DNA from: Cephalotrichum gorgonifer
Taxonomy: Eukaryota; Ascomycota; Sordariomycetes; Microascales; Microascaceae
Direction of reading: 5' to 3'
Assembly: GCA_900312665.1 (NCBI GenBank)
Contig: ONZQ02000018.1
Span: forward strand, 520,264-584,263
Length of the DNA stretch: 64,000 bases
Position numbers and translations under genes: made by a program. Numbering within the stretch: position 1 is the first letter of the stretch; each line of letters opens with the position of its first letter. Shown in pieces: positions 37,392-48,144 of the stretch. The notes beneath the pieces are model-generated. The model was not told the DNA's origin and did not search any database. It saw only the letters and a list, made by a program, of their open reading frames with translations.

Positions 37392-38441
37392 TTATTGAGT
37401 CCTGGATTCAGTCCCGACTGGGCCTCTCGGCGCGTGGCCGGCACCCCTCACCGCGCGTGCACTCTCGCGGCGCATGAACTGGGTCGACGAGTTCACGATC
37501 ATGCTCGCATCGGCGATCTTATCCGCCATTGCCATGTCCGCTTCCGGCGCCCCGCCGTCCTGCCCCTGCGCCTTCATCATCTTCTCCATGGCCAGCTCCC
37601 ACAGACGGTATCTCTCCCTGCTGGCGTCGTGACTCTGCACCTGTGACCGCACCTCCTTCTGCTGGCGTATCTTGGACGCTCGCAGCAGCCCTCTCAAGGC
37701 GTCCTCGCCTTGCTTGGCGGCCTTGGACACGTCTTCGTTGGCCCTCTTCACATCTCTCCTGGTCTGGTTGTCGTCGCGCGGTGTCGACACGAATGTGTGG
37801 CGGCTTGGGAACTCGGGGAACTGCGAGGGGATGTACCCCTTCTCTTCCTTCTCGGACCGTCCGCTTAGATCGTCGGTGAGTGTTGGTAGGGGGCTTAAAA
37901 ATCCGCCACCGGCGAGTGAAATCTCGTGAGTCTCGGGGACGAGAAGATCTCTGGAGATGGGAGGGCTGAGGTGGGGCTTGAGGGAGTCGACGGTAAGGTT
38001 AAATCTGCTGAGGGTAGCTTCGAAGTCGACGGGGTTGGGTTGTTCTCTTCGGGCCGAATAGGACCGTAGCTTCAGGGCCTCGATGAAAGATTGTAGGTCT
38101 ATGAAAGAGCGGGCACATTAGGAGATGTACGAAGGGGGGACACAGGGACACGTGGTGGGAAGACAGGACATACACTCCTCTACCGCCAACGCGAAGCTCT
38201 CGATCGCAACTGGGTCGGCAGCACTGAAGCCAACGTGGTCTAACGCTAGAGCCATCCCCCTTCTTAGGCCGGCATGTGCAATGTCGTTGGGGCGAGGGTC
38301 CGGGTGGAGGAAGGAGGCAGTTGAGCTGTGGAGCTGAGCAGAGTTGCGGTCGTGGGCGTCATCGGTCGGTGCCCCCATATCCATCTCCACATCCTCGCTA
38401 GAATGCTTCCTTTTCAAGGAGTTGCTGGAGCTTCCGGACAT
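37392..38441 (-). CDS. TAF8: TFIID subunit TAF8
   Basis: Two exons (minus), 38441-38174 and 38098-37392, give 324 residues; an in-frame upstream ATG at 38480 is possible. The N-terminus is Ser/Lys-rich with an NLS-like LKRKH. The histone-fold block LRRGMALALDHVGFSA...IESFALAVEE continues across the intron into YLQSFIEALKLRSYSARREQPNPVDFEATLSRF. The TAF8 C-terminal signature YIPSQFPEFPSRHTFVSTP follows at about residues 195-215, then a charged helix (NEDVSKAAKQGEDALRGLL) of the type that joins TAF10/TAF2. It is a nuclear general transcription factor. The tail after residue 270 is unremarkable. Confidence 0.9.
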
Positions 38442-40823
38442 GGTGTTGGTGTTGATAGCGGTGCGCAAGAGCGAGTGCAAGGGTGTAGTGGTAAGCTAGT
38501 AGGAAGGATGCGCGCAGGCGTGCGAGGCAGGTATACTCGCGTGGTGTACCAGCGAAATGGCGCAAAAATATGTCGGGCTCCTTATGAAGTTTGGATGGAA
38601 GCAAAAGGTCTCTTAGGAAGAAAGGAAATACGACTGTTGGTGGAGAAATGGCCAAGGTCCGGGTTACGGACTGGAAAGCTTGGTGAGGTTTGTTGTGGAA
38701 ATGCAATTGACGTAGCATGGAGCAAGCGCTGTCAGGCATCCAAAGGCTGAATGCACCTGCCAGGGCAGCCTTGTTGCCGACACCAGCTGGCGCTCGGAGC
38801 TGGAAGTGGGTTACTTGTACTCCATACTTCGTCGCACGAGTCGGTATCGAATCCCACCCTTTCTCCTCCAGACACTGAGTTCGGGGTACATTGTATATCC
38901 CAATCCCTGCTAGTGCAACCGTTGGCCATGGCCACTTTTTAATGTCGTATTATCCCAGAGAGCAACTTGATCGACAGCTCCGTGTGCTCCCTCTTGGTGC
39001 TCCTCCACCCCCTTCTTATCATCAGATAGAGTCCCTTGATTGGCAAGATTCCGAGCGGAATCAGCTGCACCATACCGTACTCCGACGCCCCATACGATAT
39101 GTCGCTCCCGGGGAGGCAAGCTGTAGAGTCTCGGCGTATTCCTCATCGTACCATTTCAGGGCTTGCTACATAATACAAGTACTTGGCTTGTCACATCTCT
39201 GTTTTCCGAGATTTTTCGTTTGCTAATATTACCAGGATGCAACCTGCGTCACCCATCCATCAATCCATCCCTCCCCGCACATATGCTTCGGTTTTATTTT
39301 ATTTTTTAAGGTAAATAAGCATGGCGTGGCACCCACGGAGATCTATGTGATAGGCGAGAAAAGAAAGAAGGTCGCTATGCCGGCGGCCCCGTGCAACGTC
39401 GGATTGGCGACGTGATGGGTCAGGGATGACATGCGATCAAGATCCGAAGCGCCGACTATTACGAGTACATCTGGTCTTCCGCACACCCTAAACCTCCTAC
39501 CGCCGCTATTGCGATTCCATCTCTACACTCGTAACTTTGTTTGTGGAAGGGAGGCCATTCTCTTGCTGATAACATCTACTCCGTATATATTTGCTTCATC
39601 TTGCTTATTTCGACCTATACGTACCGGGAGTACATGTAGGTAGTCTGCGCTCATACTCCGGTGGTTCATGGTCCCTGCAGAGCACAAACCGTTTGTCAAA
39701 TTTATAAAACCAGGAAAAAAAAAAGTTGAGTGAAAAGGAGCATGGGCCAGAAGCAGACACAGGCGCATTCTGCAGATCCAGACGCAGGGGCAAAAAGTAA
39801 GTGGGATGAGAATCCATCACAGAAAGGGTGAGAACCTGCGAGAAACGATCAACGGGTTCGGGGTGTTTTTTTTCTTCTCTCTCTTGCTCCATTTACCTAC
39901 ATGTATGCATATGTTCCCATTCCTACTTCATCCTCTTCCCCTTTCACCATCTCTTATTTTCCCACTTACTAAACCCTCTCTCCCTCTTCTCCATGCCCCT
40001 CCTCCGTGCCGCTTGTCAACTGTCACCAAGATTTAAGCCCACCCCCAAATTCTGAGACGCCCGAGCCCCAGACGCGCGAGAAATTGCACCGGCGGCAGCC
40101 TCGCTTGAAGAGATAGGAGGAAAAGCAAAGAAAGGGCGACGTTGAAGCTAACCCCGCTGAGGTCGTCAACGTCCCTCACTCCCCGTGTAACTGTTACCCG
40201 GAGACTCTGAAATATTCCCCGCTACCCCCGGGCCGCTGTGAGAGGTGGTTCGCCACGTTTGTCCACCCACATAAATTCGCCCTCCCTCCGCAAACCACGT
40301 CACCCGATCTCCTCGTCTCATGGCCTCCAAGACTCCCATTTTCTCATAAAGGCCGTGCGATACGCATATATATATATCCTTCCCGGGACTGCGCTAGCCG
40401 TTGGTGTTGTTTCTCCGCGCGGTCAGTGTGATCTCTTGGATTATCCATCTCGAAAATCGGAAACCTGGAAGCACCTGCGGCGACATCCATCGCAACATTC
40501 CTGGCGCAAAAGGGTTCCCTTATACAGGGAGTGAGTTCATTGCCCGTCCGTGACCAGAGCCGTTCCCTCAACATCGATTAAGAAACTACGCGATATATAG
40601 AGGATATCGCTACTTATATATATGTAAGCTGGTGTATAGAAGCCGTTGATCTCCCGCTTTGCCCCTATTCCCTCCCCTTCCCGTCCTCTCCCCCAACTAA
40701 CACTACTTTCAAGTACACTCATTCCAATCGGAACCTCATAGGAGGTGCATACCCGAGCAGCAAGTGGACTCCAGCTTAGAAGAACACCGCTCCAGCCCCT
40801 GAGCCGGGGTACCGTTGCCCACC
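38442..40823. other. Divergent intergenic region, TAF8 / AlkB fusion
   Basis: About 2.4 kb between two divergent start codons. No recognisable gene. It contains AT-rich patches (about 39290-39310, 40365-40378), pyrimidine-rich stretches at 39880-39990, and a TACGAGTA motif near 39460. Confidence 0.6.
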
Positions 40824-43322
40824 ATGCTACCCATAGACAGCACCATGTTCCCGGCCCTTCCCACGAAGGAGGCCCTCCTGATGATAGACTTCCAAAACGA
40901 CTTCGTCTCCAAGGACGCCGTCATCCCCGTCTCCTCGGAGAGCGACGAGCTAATCGAGCGCGCGGCAAAGCTCGCCGTCGGCTTCCGCGAAGTCGGCCTC
41001 GTCATCTGGGTCCAGAGCCAGTTCCAGGGCCCCCGGCGCCCGCCCGCCCACGTCGTCGCCGCGCGAGATGAAAGCAGCAAGGTGCCCTCCCCCCCGAGCC
41101 CCGCGGCCTTCCTCAGCTCCAAGACCCCGACCTGCGTCGTGCGCGGGTCGCCCGGCTGGGAGCTCGCCGCGCCGCTGAAGAAGATCGTGGACCCCAAGAG
41201 GGACATCCTCCTCATGAAGTCCCACTACTCCGCCTTCGAGGGCACCCGGCTCCTGCAGATCCTGAGGTCCAACCTCGTCACGAGGCTCTACGTGTGCGGG
41301 TCTCTGGTCAACGTCGGTGTGCACGCCACCGCTGTCGACGCCGCCACGCACGGCAACGTCATCGCCCTCGTGAAGGACTGCTGCGGGTGCGCGAGCCCGG
41401 GCGGGGTCGACGCCGCCATCAGGGACGTCGTCGACGCGAGCGGGTGCGACGTGATCCGCGCGGGGACCATCATCCCGTCCATGGCGCCCGAGGAGGCCAG
41501 GGTCAAGTACAAGAAGATAACGGAGGGGCTGGGCAACGGGAAGGACGCGATACAGGCGGACGACGGGCTCGACTCCGACGCCGTGGACGACGACATCGCC
41601 GAGTTCAAGAGCTCGTACGTGAAGGCGAGGCTCCCGAGGATCAGAGGTGGCGGGAGCCCACGGTCCGCCGGGGGGGATTCATCGCCCGCCGCTGCCGCCC
41701 CGCGAGGCTATGGGGACGAGAAGGGCGGCAGTGTCAAGGCGCGCAGCAGGGTGTCGGCAGCCGCGGGGCCGTCGAAGAAGAGGGACGGCGCGGACGCGAG
41801 GGGTGGTGACAAGCCGGCGGAGAATATAGAGGTAATACAGGACAAAATGGGCAGTCTAGCACTGTCGTCCCCCGAGCGAGAGAAGGAGAGGCCGAGGCCG
41901 ACACCTCCCGGGAATACATCCATTGCTGACCCGAGCGCGCAGGGTGGTCGGGGCGGTTCGGCACCTGCGATACCCGCCACCGCGGCAGCGCGGTCAGGGG
42001 GGTTCCGGGACGAGGAGGCCGGGCGTGGGGAGGCTCCGGGCGACTCGAAGCGACGCCGGGTACCATCCGAGCCAGTCAAGACCCCGGCGGCGTCGTCAAA
42101 AGCCCCCGGCCGAAGTGCTCCGGCCGGCACGGCTTCGAAGCCCGAGGCCGGAGACGTAAAACCCCTCCTCGAGGAGAAGGCCCCGGAGCCCACCGCAGCG
42201 GCGGCCCCTCCCAAACCGACGGATGCGGCGAGTGCGCCCTTGGAAACCCTCAAATCGCCGCCCAGCGACAGCACAGCGGACAAGAAAACTCCTCCCCGGA
42301 GGGAATCCGAGCCCCTCTGCGAGGGCGACACGAAAGCATTCTACGACGTCCTCCCTCCCGCCCTCGAGAAGGACGCCTTCGACAAACTGAAGGATGAGGT
42401 GGAGTGGCAGACCATGAGCCACCTGGGCGGCGAGGTCCCGCGCCTCATCGGCGTCCAGGGGACCGTGGCCCCCGACGGCAGCCACCCCGTGTACCGCCAC
42501 CCGGCCGACGAGTCGCCGCCCCTGAAGCCCTTCTCGCCGACCGTCACGGCGCTGAAGCGGGTGGTGGAGGAGTATCTCGGCCACGAGGTGAACCACGTCC
42601 TGATACAGCTGTACCGGGGCGGGAAGGACTATATCTCCGAGCACAGCGACAAGACGCTGGACATTGCGCCAGGGTCGTATATAGCCAATCTGAGCCTGGG
42701 TGCCGAGAGGATGATGATCTTCAGGACGAAGAAGCCCCAGACGAAGCCGCGAGCACCCGATGCTGCTTCTCCCGCCACGACCGTCCCGGAGGCGCCTACG
42801 GGGAAGTCTCAGAAGGAGCCGCCGTCGGCCGACGACACTGCTTCTTCCACCACAACTGGCACATCCACCCCGGCAACACCCGCGTCACCAGCACCACCCG
42901 CGGCGAAAAGGACCAAGAACAACGCCCCCCCGCCGGTCCGAGAGTCCCAGCGCGCCCAGCTCCCGCACAACTCTCTCCTCCGCATGGGCCTCCGGACGAA
43001 CGCGACGTGGCTCCACGCCATCAGGCAGGACAAGCGCATCGACGCCGAGAAGACGCCCGCGGAGCTGGCCTTCGACGGCGCACGCATCTCCCTCACCTTC
43101 AGGCTGGTCGGCACCTTCCTGGACGAGCGGGAGGAGCGCATATGGGGCCAGGGCGCGAAGGGGAAGACGGCGGCGGAGGCGGCGGCCGTGCTGAACGGGG
43201 ACGAGGCGGAGGGGGAGAGGATGATTAGGGCGTTCGGGGTGGAGAATAGGTCGGGGAGCGAGTTCGAGTGGGACAGGTGGTACGGGGAGGGTTTCGATGT
43301 TTTGCATATGAGGAGGAACTAA
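40824..43322 (+). CDS. Isochorismatase-like domain fused to AlkB-like 2OG-Fe(II) dioxygenase
   Basis: Single exon of 832 residues; the ATG at 40824 lies in a good context (ccaccATG). Residues about 15-235 are an isochorismatase-like (cysteine hydrolase) fold: MIDFQND (D22) and K132 in LLMKSHYSAFEG are present. The usual catalytic cysteine position in CGSLVNVGVHATAVDAA is glycine (G165), so hydrolase activity is doubtful. A Pro/Ser/Ala/Lys-rich linker spans about 265-495. Residues 500-832 are AlkB-like: the strand VLIQLYRGGKDYI, the iron ligands H607 and D609 in EHSD, distal H731 in TWLHAIRQ, and the 2OG-binding arginines in ARISLTFR. An 80-residue low-complexity insert (about 638-715) splits the dioxygenase core. 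AlkB enzymes demethylate alkylated nucleic acids or proteins; the substrate here is unknown. Several KR-rich stretches suggest nuclear location. Confidence 0.88.
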   Translation: MLPIDSTMFPALPTKEALLMIDFQNDFVSKDAVIPVSSESDELIERAAKLAVGFREVGLVIWVQSQFQGPRRPPAHVVAARDESSKVPSPPSPAAFLSSKTPTCVVRGSPGWELAAPLKKIVDPKRDILLMKSHYSAFEGTRLLQILRSNLVTRLYVCGSLVNVGVHATAVDAATHGNVIALVKDCCGCASPGGVDAAIRDVVDASGCDVIRAGTIIPSMAPEEARVKYKKITEGLGNGKDAIQADDGLDSDAVDDDIAEFKSSYVKARLPRIRGGGSPRSAGGDSSPAAAAPRGYGDEKGGSVKARSRVSAAAGPSKKRDGADARGGDKPAENIEVIQDKMGSLALSSPEREKERPRPTPPGNTSIADPSAQGGRGGSAPAIPATAAARSGGFRDEEAGRGEAPGDSKRRRVPSEPVKTPAASSKAPGRSAPAGTASKPEAGDVKPLLEEKAPEPTAAAAPPKPTDAASAPLETLKSPPSDSTADKKTPPRRESEPLCEGDTKAFYDVLPPALEKDAFDKLKDEVEWQTMSHLGGEVPRLIGVQGTVAPDGSHPVYRHPADESPPLKPFSPTVTALKRVVEEYLGHEVNHVLIQLYRGGKDYISEHSDKTLDIAPGSYIANLSLGAERMMIFRTKKPQTKPRAPDAASPATTVPEAPTGKSQKEPPSADDTASSTTTGTSTPATPASPAPPAAKRTKNNAPPPVRESQRAQLPHNSLLRMGLRTNATWLHAIRQDKRIDAEKTPAELAFDGARISLTFRLVGTFLDEREERIWGQGAKGKTAAEAAAVLNGDEAEGERMIRAFGVENRSGSEFEWDRWYGEGFDVLHMRRN

Positions 43323-44010
43323 AGGGGGGAGAGGTTGGTGGGTGAGCGAGCGAGCTTTCTTGGATGACGTTTGATTTTGGATATGTATTCGCTGTCTTCT
43401 TCCCCATCATGGCTCTGATTTATTTTTTCATCTTCGCCCAAGTTTAGCGCTATGAGAAGCTCTATACCCGGCGCGCGCAGCGAGGGCAGTGTTTGGGTTT
43501 CATCATTTTGGTCTGCTTCATCATATGCGCATTTCAGATCTATGGCTCGCTATCTCCACGATTTTATGTCTACAAGCTTCTTAGGGAAAGAAAGGGAAAG
43601 CTGGTCAAAATTGGGGAAATATTGGCGAGTCCAGAAAGTAAAATGGACATGTTACTTATACTCCTTCCTCTGCAATGTCAATTCTCGTGCTCCTCTCCCA
43701 AACTTCAGAGTGTATATCATATCTACGAGTAAGATATATCCATCCCCCAGCAGTGGGCTTTCTTGGTTCATGGAGGACTTGCCTCCTTGTTCGGCTCACA
43801 CATTTCACTCTCTACTCTCGACGAACAGTACACCCCGCAAACATGAAATGTTAAACAAGGGGAAGATGGAAGAAGTAGAATAGCAAGTCATCTCACTGTA
43901 CATATATCCCTGTGACCATGAACAACCCTGCCCCTCACTATGTGGCGGCACGAGTCCTCTATACCTCAACCCTGACCAATTCCGGCTGCCAGGTCCCCGC
44001 TCACTTCCCA
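43323..44010. other. Convergent intergenic region, AlkB fusion / SHMT
   Basis: About 0.7 kb between facing stop codons; AT-richer 3' UTR-like sequence. No gene seen. Confidence 0.65.
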
Positions 44011-45930
44011 CTAACTGGAGCCGCCCCACGGGAAAGGATACGTCCCCACCCAGTCCGCAACCTCGGACCTCAGCTGCACAATCTCCGGGACATCCTCCCC
44101 GTCCCCCACATACTCCAGGAACCCCCTCAGCCGCCCCAGGTTCGCCTCCCCCTTCTCTTCCGCCGCCTTCCTCGCCGCCTTGTCTAGTCTCGTCGCGATG
44201 GTCACCGCCCGGTCGATGATGTCGGCGACGCGCACGAAGTCGTCCTCGGTGAACCCCCGGCTCGTCATGGCCGGCGACCCCATCCTCAGCCCACCCGGCG
44301 ACAGCGCGGACTTGTCTCCGGGCACGGTGTTCTTGTTGGCCGCTACGCCCACGAGCTCTAGCACGCGCTCTACGCGCGCGCCATCTATGCCCTGGGGCTT
44401 GAGGTCCACGAGCACGAGGTGGTTGTCCGTGCCGCCGCTAACGAGCTCGTACCCCAACCCCGTCTTGCCCCTCTCGCCGCCCAGCCGCGCCGCGAGCGCC
44501 TTGGCGTTGGCAAGCACCTGCGCCTGGTACGCGCGAAACTCGGGTGTCTGCGCCTGCTGAAGCGCGACGGCGAGCGCAGAGATGGTGTGGTTGTGGGGGC
44601 CACCCTGGTGGCCCGGGAACACAGAGTTGTTGATGGGGCCCTCCAGGGCGTACATCTCCTCCTTTTTGGTCTTGGGATTCGTGCGCCGGACACCCTTCCT
44701 CGAGAAGATCATGGCACCGCGGGGCCCGCGCAGGCTCTTGTGCGTCGTGGTCGTGACGATGTCGGCGAACGGGAAGGGGCTAGGGATCACATTCGCCGCA
44801 ATGAGACCCGAGATGTGGGCCATGTCGGCCATGAGGTACGCGTTCACCTTGTCGCATATCTCTCGCATGCGCTTGTAGTCGATCAGCCGGCTGTAGGCGC
44901 TGGTGCCTGCTACGATGATCTTGGGCCGGTAGAGCGTGGCCAGTTCCTCGAGCTGGTCGTAGTTGATGTAGCCGGTCTTCTCGTCTAGCTGGTACGGTAG
45001 GGTCTCGAAATATTTCGAGACAAAGGAGATCTTCTTCGTCGGGGTCTGGTAGCCGTGGGACAGGTGGCCGCCGTGGGGTAGGTCTAGGCCCATCAGCCTG
45101 TCATGGGTGTCCATGAGAGCCGAGTAGACGTAGAGGTTTGCGGGGGCGCCGGAGAGAGCTGCGGAGCACTGGTTAACCTAATCGTCCTGGCAAGCCGGGG
45201 GGATATTGGGGCGGAGGTGGGGGGTAACGACGGACGCTGAACGTTGACAGCCCATTGTGCCGAATCGAGGTCAAACGTAGATAACGCCCGCTGCTGGCAT
45301 AGTTTCTCCGCCTGATCGATAAACTCGTTTCCGCCGTAGTATCTTGCACCAGGGTACCCCTCGGAATATTTATCTGCGAGGGCATATGGTAGTCAGCAAC
45401 CAGAGGGGCCATCCGAGTAAAATAGATTGCCGGCGGCCAGCCCAGGGTTATGGGAGGTCGTACTTTGCATGACACTGCCTAGGGCATCCAGGACAGCTTG
45501 AGACGTGAAGTTCTCCGACGGGATTAGGTTTATAAAGTGTTTCTGCCTGCTCTCCTCCTACGGTACCCGTTTGCCTGCGTTAGTGGACCGATCTCTGACG
45601 CTCGTACGCAGGGCAAAGCTCGCTTCGGATCGCACCTTGCGGATGATGTTGTACATTGCGGGGTCGGCTTGCTCGAGATGGGATGCCAGGATCTGTGGGC
45701 CAGCCAAACTGGGCGTTAGAAATGGTGTCCCTGGCCATTGATTGGGGTTCCAATCCGTAGCAATACGCGTGGGATCTAACCTGGTTCTGGCTATCAATTG
45801 ACGCTGACGAGTATGTCCGCCTCGAACAGCTCGCACCAAAGGCAGCTGCCGGCCTTGCGTGGCACCGAGCTGCCGTGGTAGACGCCATGCGCATGGTCCT
45901 TAAGGACGCCCTGAGGGCGTGCCTAGCCAT
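44011..45930 (-). CDS. SHM1: Serine hydroxymethyltransferase, mitochondrial
   Basis: Exons (minus): 45930-45781, 45692-45636, 45557-45464, 45373-45236 and 45158-44011; phases agree and give 528 residues. The joins restore canonical blocks: RKEESRQKHFINLIPSENF, GSVMQNKYSEGYPGARYYGG (across exons 3-4) and NVQPLSGAPANLYVYSALM (across exons 4-5). The PLP lysine is in TTTTHKSLRGPRGAM. The first 45 residues (MARHALRASLRTMRMASTTAARC...) are rich in Arg, Ser and Ala and lack acidic residues, so they look like a mitochondrial presequence. The enzyme converts serine and tetrahydrofolate to glycine and 5,10-methylene-THF. The C-terminus WVGTYPFPWGGSS is normal length. Confidence 0.96.
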
Positions 45931-48144
45931 GACGGCAAGGGATCTCGGGGGAGAATGAGGGATTGATCGGGTTTCCCTTGGGTAGAGGGAGTGGGTGGAA
46001 TCGCGGATGGCTGGAGATGTGGTGACGGTCTCGCGGTCCGAGGTACAAGTACAGGTCGGCAGGTATCGGTCGGGGAAGGAAGGCGGCGGGTGACAACGCT
46101 CGGGCGGGGTGACCTGAGAACCTGTAACAGGCACAACAAATCGCTACTGGTCGTTATTCTGGTCTGCCGAGTTTTGAGCTTTGAGGTTACATTTCAATCA
46201 TGCAGTCGTAGGACCATAATAGTTGGAAGTCTGCCCGGAATCTAATATCAAATCAAGATATCAATGTGCCCATCTCTACAATGTATTCGAGGGAGAATGT
46301 AGAGCTCAGGTTGTATCACGCCACCAGAGCTGTGCTTACTTGCTCGTCCCTTACAATGACGTCTGGCTGTTCCTTGGCACCAAGGCCCAATGGAGAGAAA
46401 AGACACACAGAGCTCTAAATAACTACAGCCAGGTTATCGATCAAACCCATCGAGGGCGGCCCTCCAGCTGAAGACGTGTTTAATTACAGCAGGATCTGGA
46501 TGCTTCATAGGAGAACTCCGCATGTGACGTATGCACATGGGTCTCTCCGTCGCGGAATGGGCGAAACGGGAACTGAAGCTCTGGTCCCTCGCGCGGGTGA
46601 CTCGGAGCTCCCTTAGCTTAACACGCCAAGAGCTCTCCGCAGTAGTTAAGAAGGGGTCCAAATCTCGAGATTCCCCAGACTCATATTTCTTCCATTAGTG
46701 ACAACCACCAGCCTTTCCAGCGACGCACGCCAAAGGTACTGGCACCTTCCAAGAAAGGCATGATGGCCACGGTTCCCCCGATAGCTACAAGTTACCAGGG
46801 GACATTAAAGTATGCGCCCGAGCCGTTTATCAGTACAAAACCCTCGTCACATGGAATTACATAATCTCACATCTTAAATATCGCCAAAAACCACCGATCA
46901 CCACACCGGAATTTCCTCTCTTTTTCTTCTTTCCCTTTCTCCAGCAACTAAACTGGAGATGATGAGCCCGCCACGTACCAATTGTATTCCTCGGGGGGGA
47001 CATCTCTTAACCGAGGTGGCCTCCCCTTGAAGGGAACATGTCGAGAGCGCCCCGGCGGCAACCTCACCACCTTTTATGGGGCGCATTTGGGATTCTGATC
47101 TAGCGATTGATGCTCTCTTCCTTCCTTTCTCTCAGCTGCCTGAATGGTCGCTTGCTGGGGTATATATATGTGTAGCTCCCATCCCCATCCCCAACCCCAA
47201 CCCCCAACCCGCCTATCCCTTACCCTCCTTCCCTGTCCCGGCCCCGCAGTTCTGCTTAGAGTCTTGTTCCGTCCATTGTTTGTAAACGCCCTCCACCCCC
47301 AATCGGAGCTATTATGAATCAAGGCGGGTAGGTAGCTGAAGTTTGATATGCGGGGGGCGGCCCGCTAGCACCCAAGGTGCAAGGTATAAAATAAAGACCG
47401 ACATACTTTGTCCTAGACACCGCCGGACGCAGCGGAAGCATTGCCGCCGTAGTCAGCTGGAGTGGGGATCGGTATTCGACATCCATCTCGTCAAGGGTAA
47501 CTAAATGCAATCCGAGTCGAGCGTGTGGCTGGTGTAGCGGGCCGGTCCTTGGGCGGAATGGAATGGCTCGCCGGAGTGGCTCGCCGGAATGCAGCAGGGT
47601 CGGTCGGGTAATCCTGTTGTCCGTAGAACTCATCATGACTCATGTGCCGTTACAGAGGATGCCTCATGGATGGACGAACCAGTCCACATGAAACGGGGAG
47701 CGGCAGCATGGGCAATCCTAGTCCCAGAACGAGGGATGCCCCCCCTGGGTAAAATCACAATCACATTAGGGGAAGACACCAATATCGACACAAGCAGTCT
47801 CTTTCGAGTGCAATGCTACCTTTGTACCATAACCATGCGCGATCCCAGGTGTCCCTCGGCTGGACACCCGAGGAGGCAAATACAACAGCAGCCCGTGTAA
47901 ACAAACCCTGTGACTCCGAATAGACAGCCCAGCCCGTCCCTCCCCCCTTCTCCTCTTCGTGGGAACGTTCCGGCACCTTTTTCTTGCTCTTGATAAAACG
48001 ACAGGAATCAGAAGCCCGATTCCCGGAATCCTACTGCTTTCATCTCTTTTGGTAAACTTGGTAGTAGTGATTTGATAGTAACTGTCGTCGTTCTCATCAT
48101 CATCACAAGCCGTACGCCACCGCGTGCATGTGCTGTTGGGAGAT
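45931..48144. other. Intergenic region, SHMT upstream / eL19 downstream
   Basis: About 2.2 kb. The first 150 bp is the SHMT leader/promoter (the SHMT frame stays open upstream to 46134 but gives a low-complexity extension). The rest has no recognisable gene, tRNA or 5S rRNA that I could find by eye. Confidence 0.55.

Noticed and set aside
41708..42644. Minus-strand frames of 207 and 182 residues over the AlkB fusion
   Set aside because: Shadow frames of the linker and dioxygenase; no domain and no splice context.
46490..46680. Possible tRNA-like GC-rich stretch
   Set aside because: No consistent A box/B box pair or cloverleaf could be built by eye.
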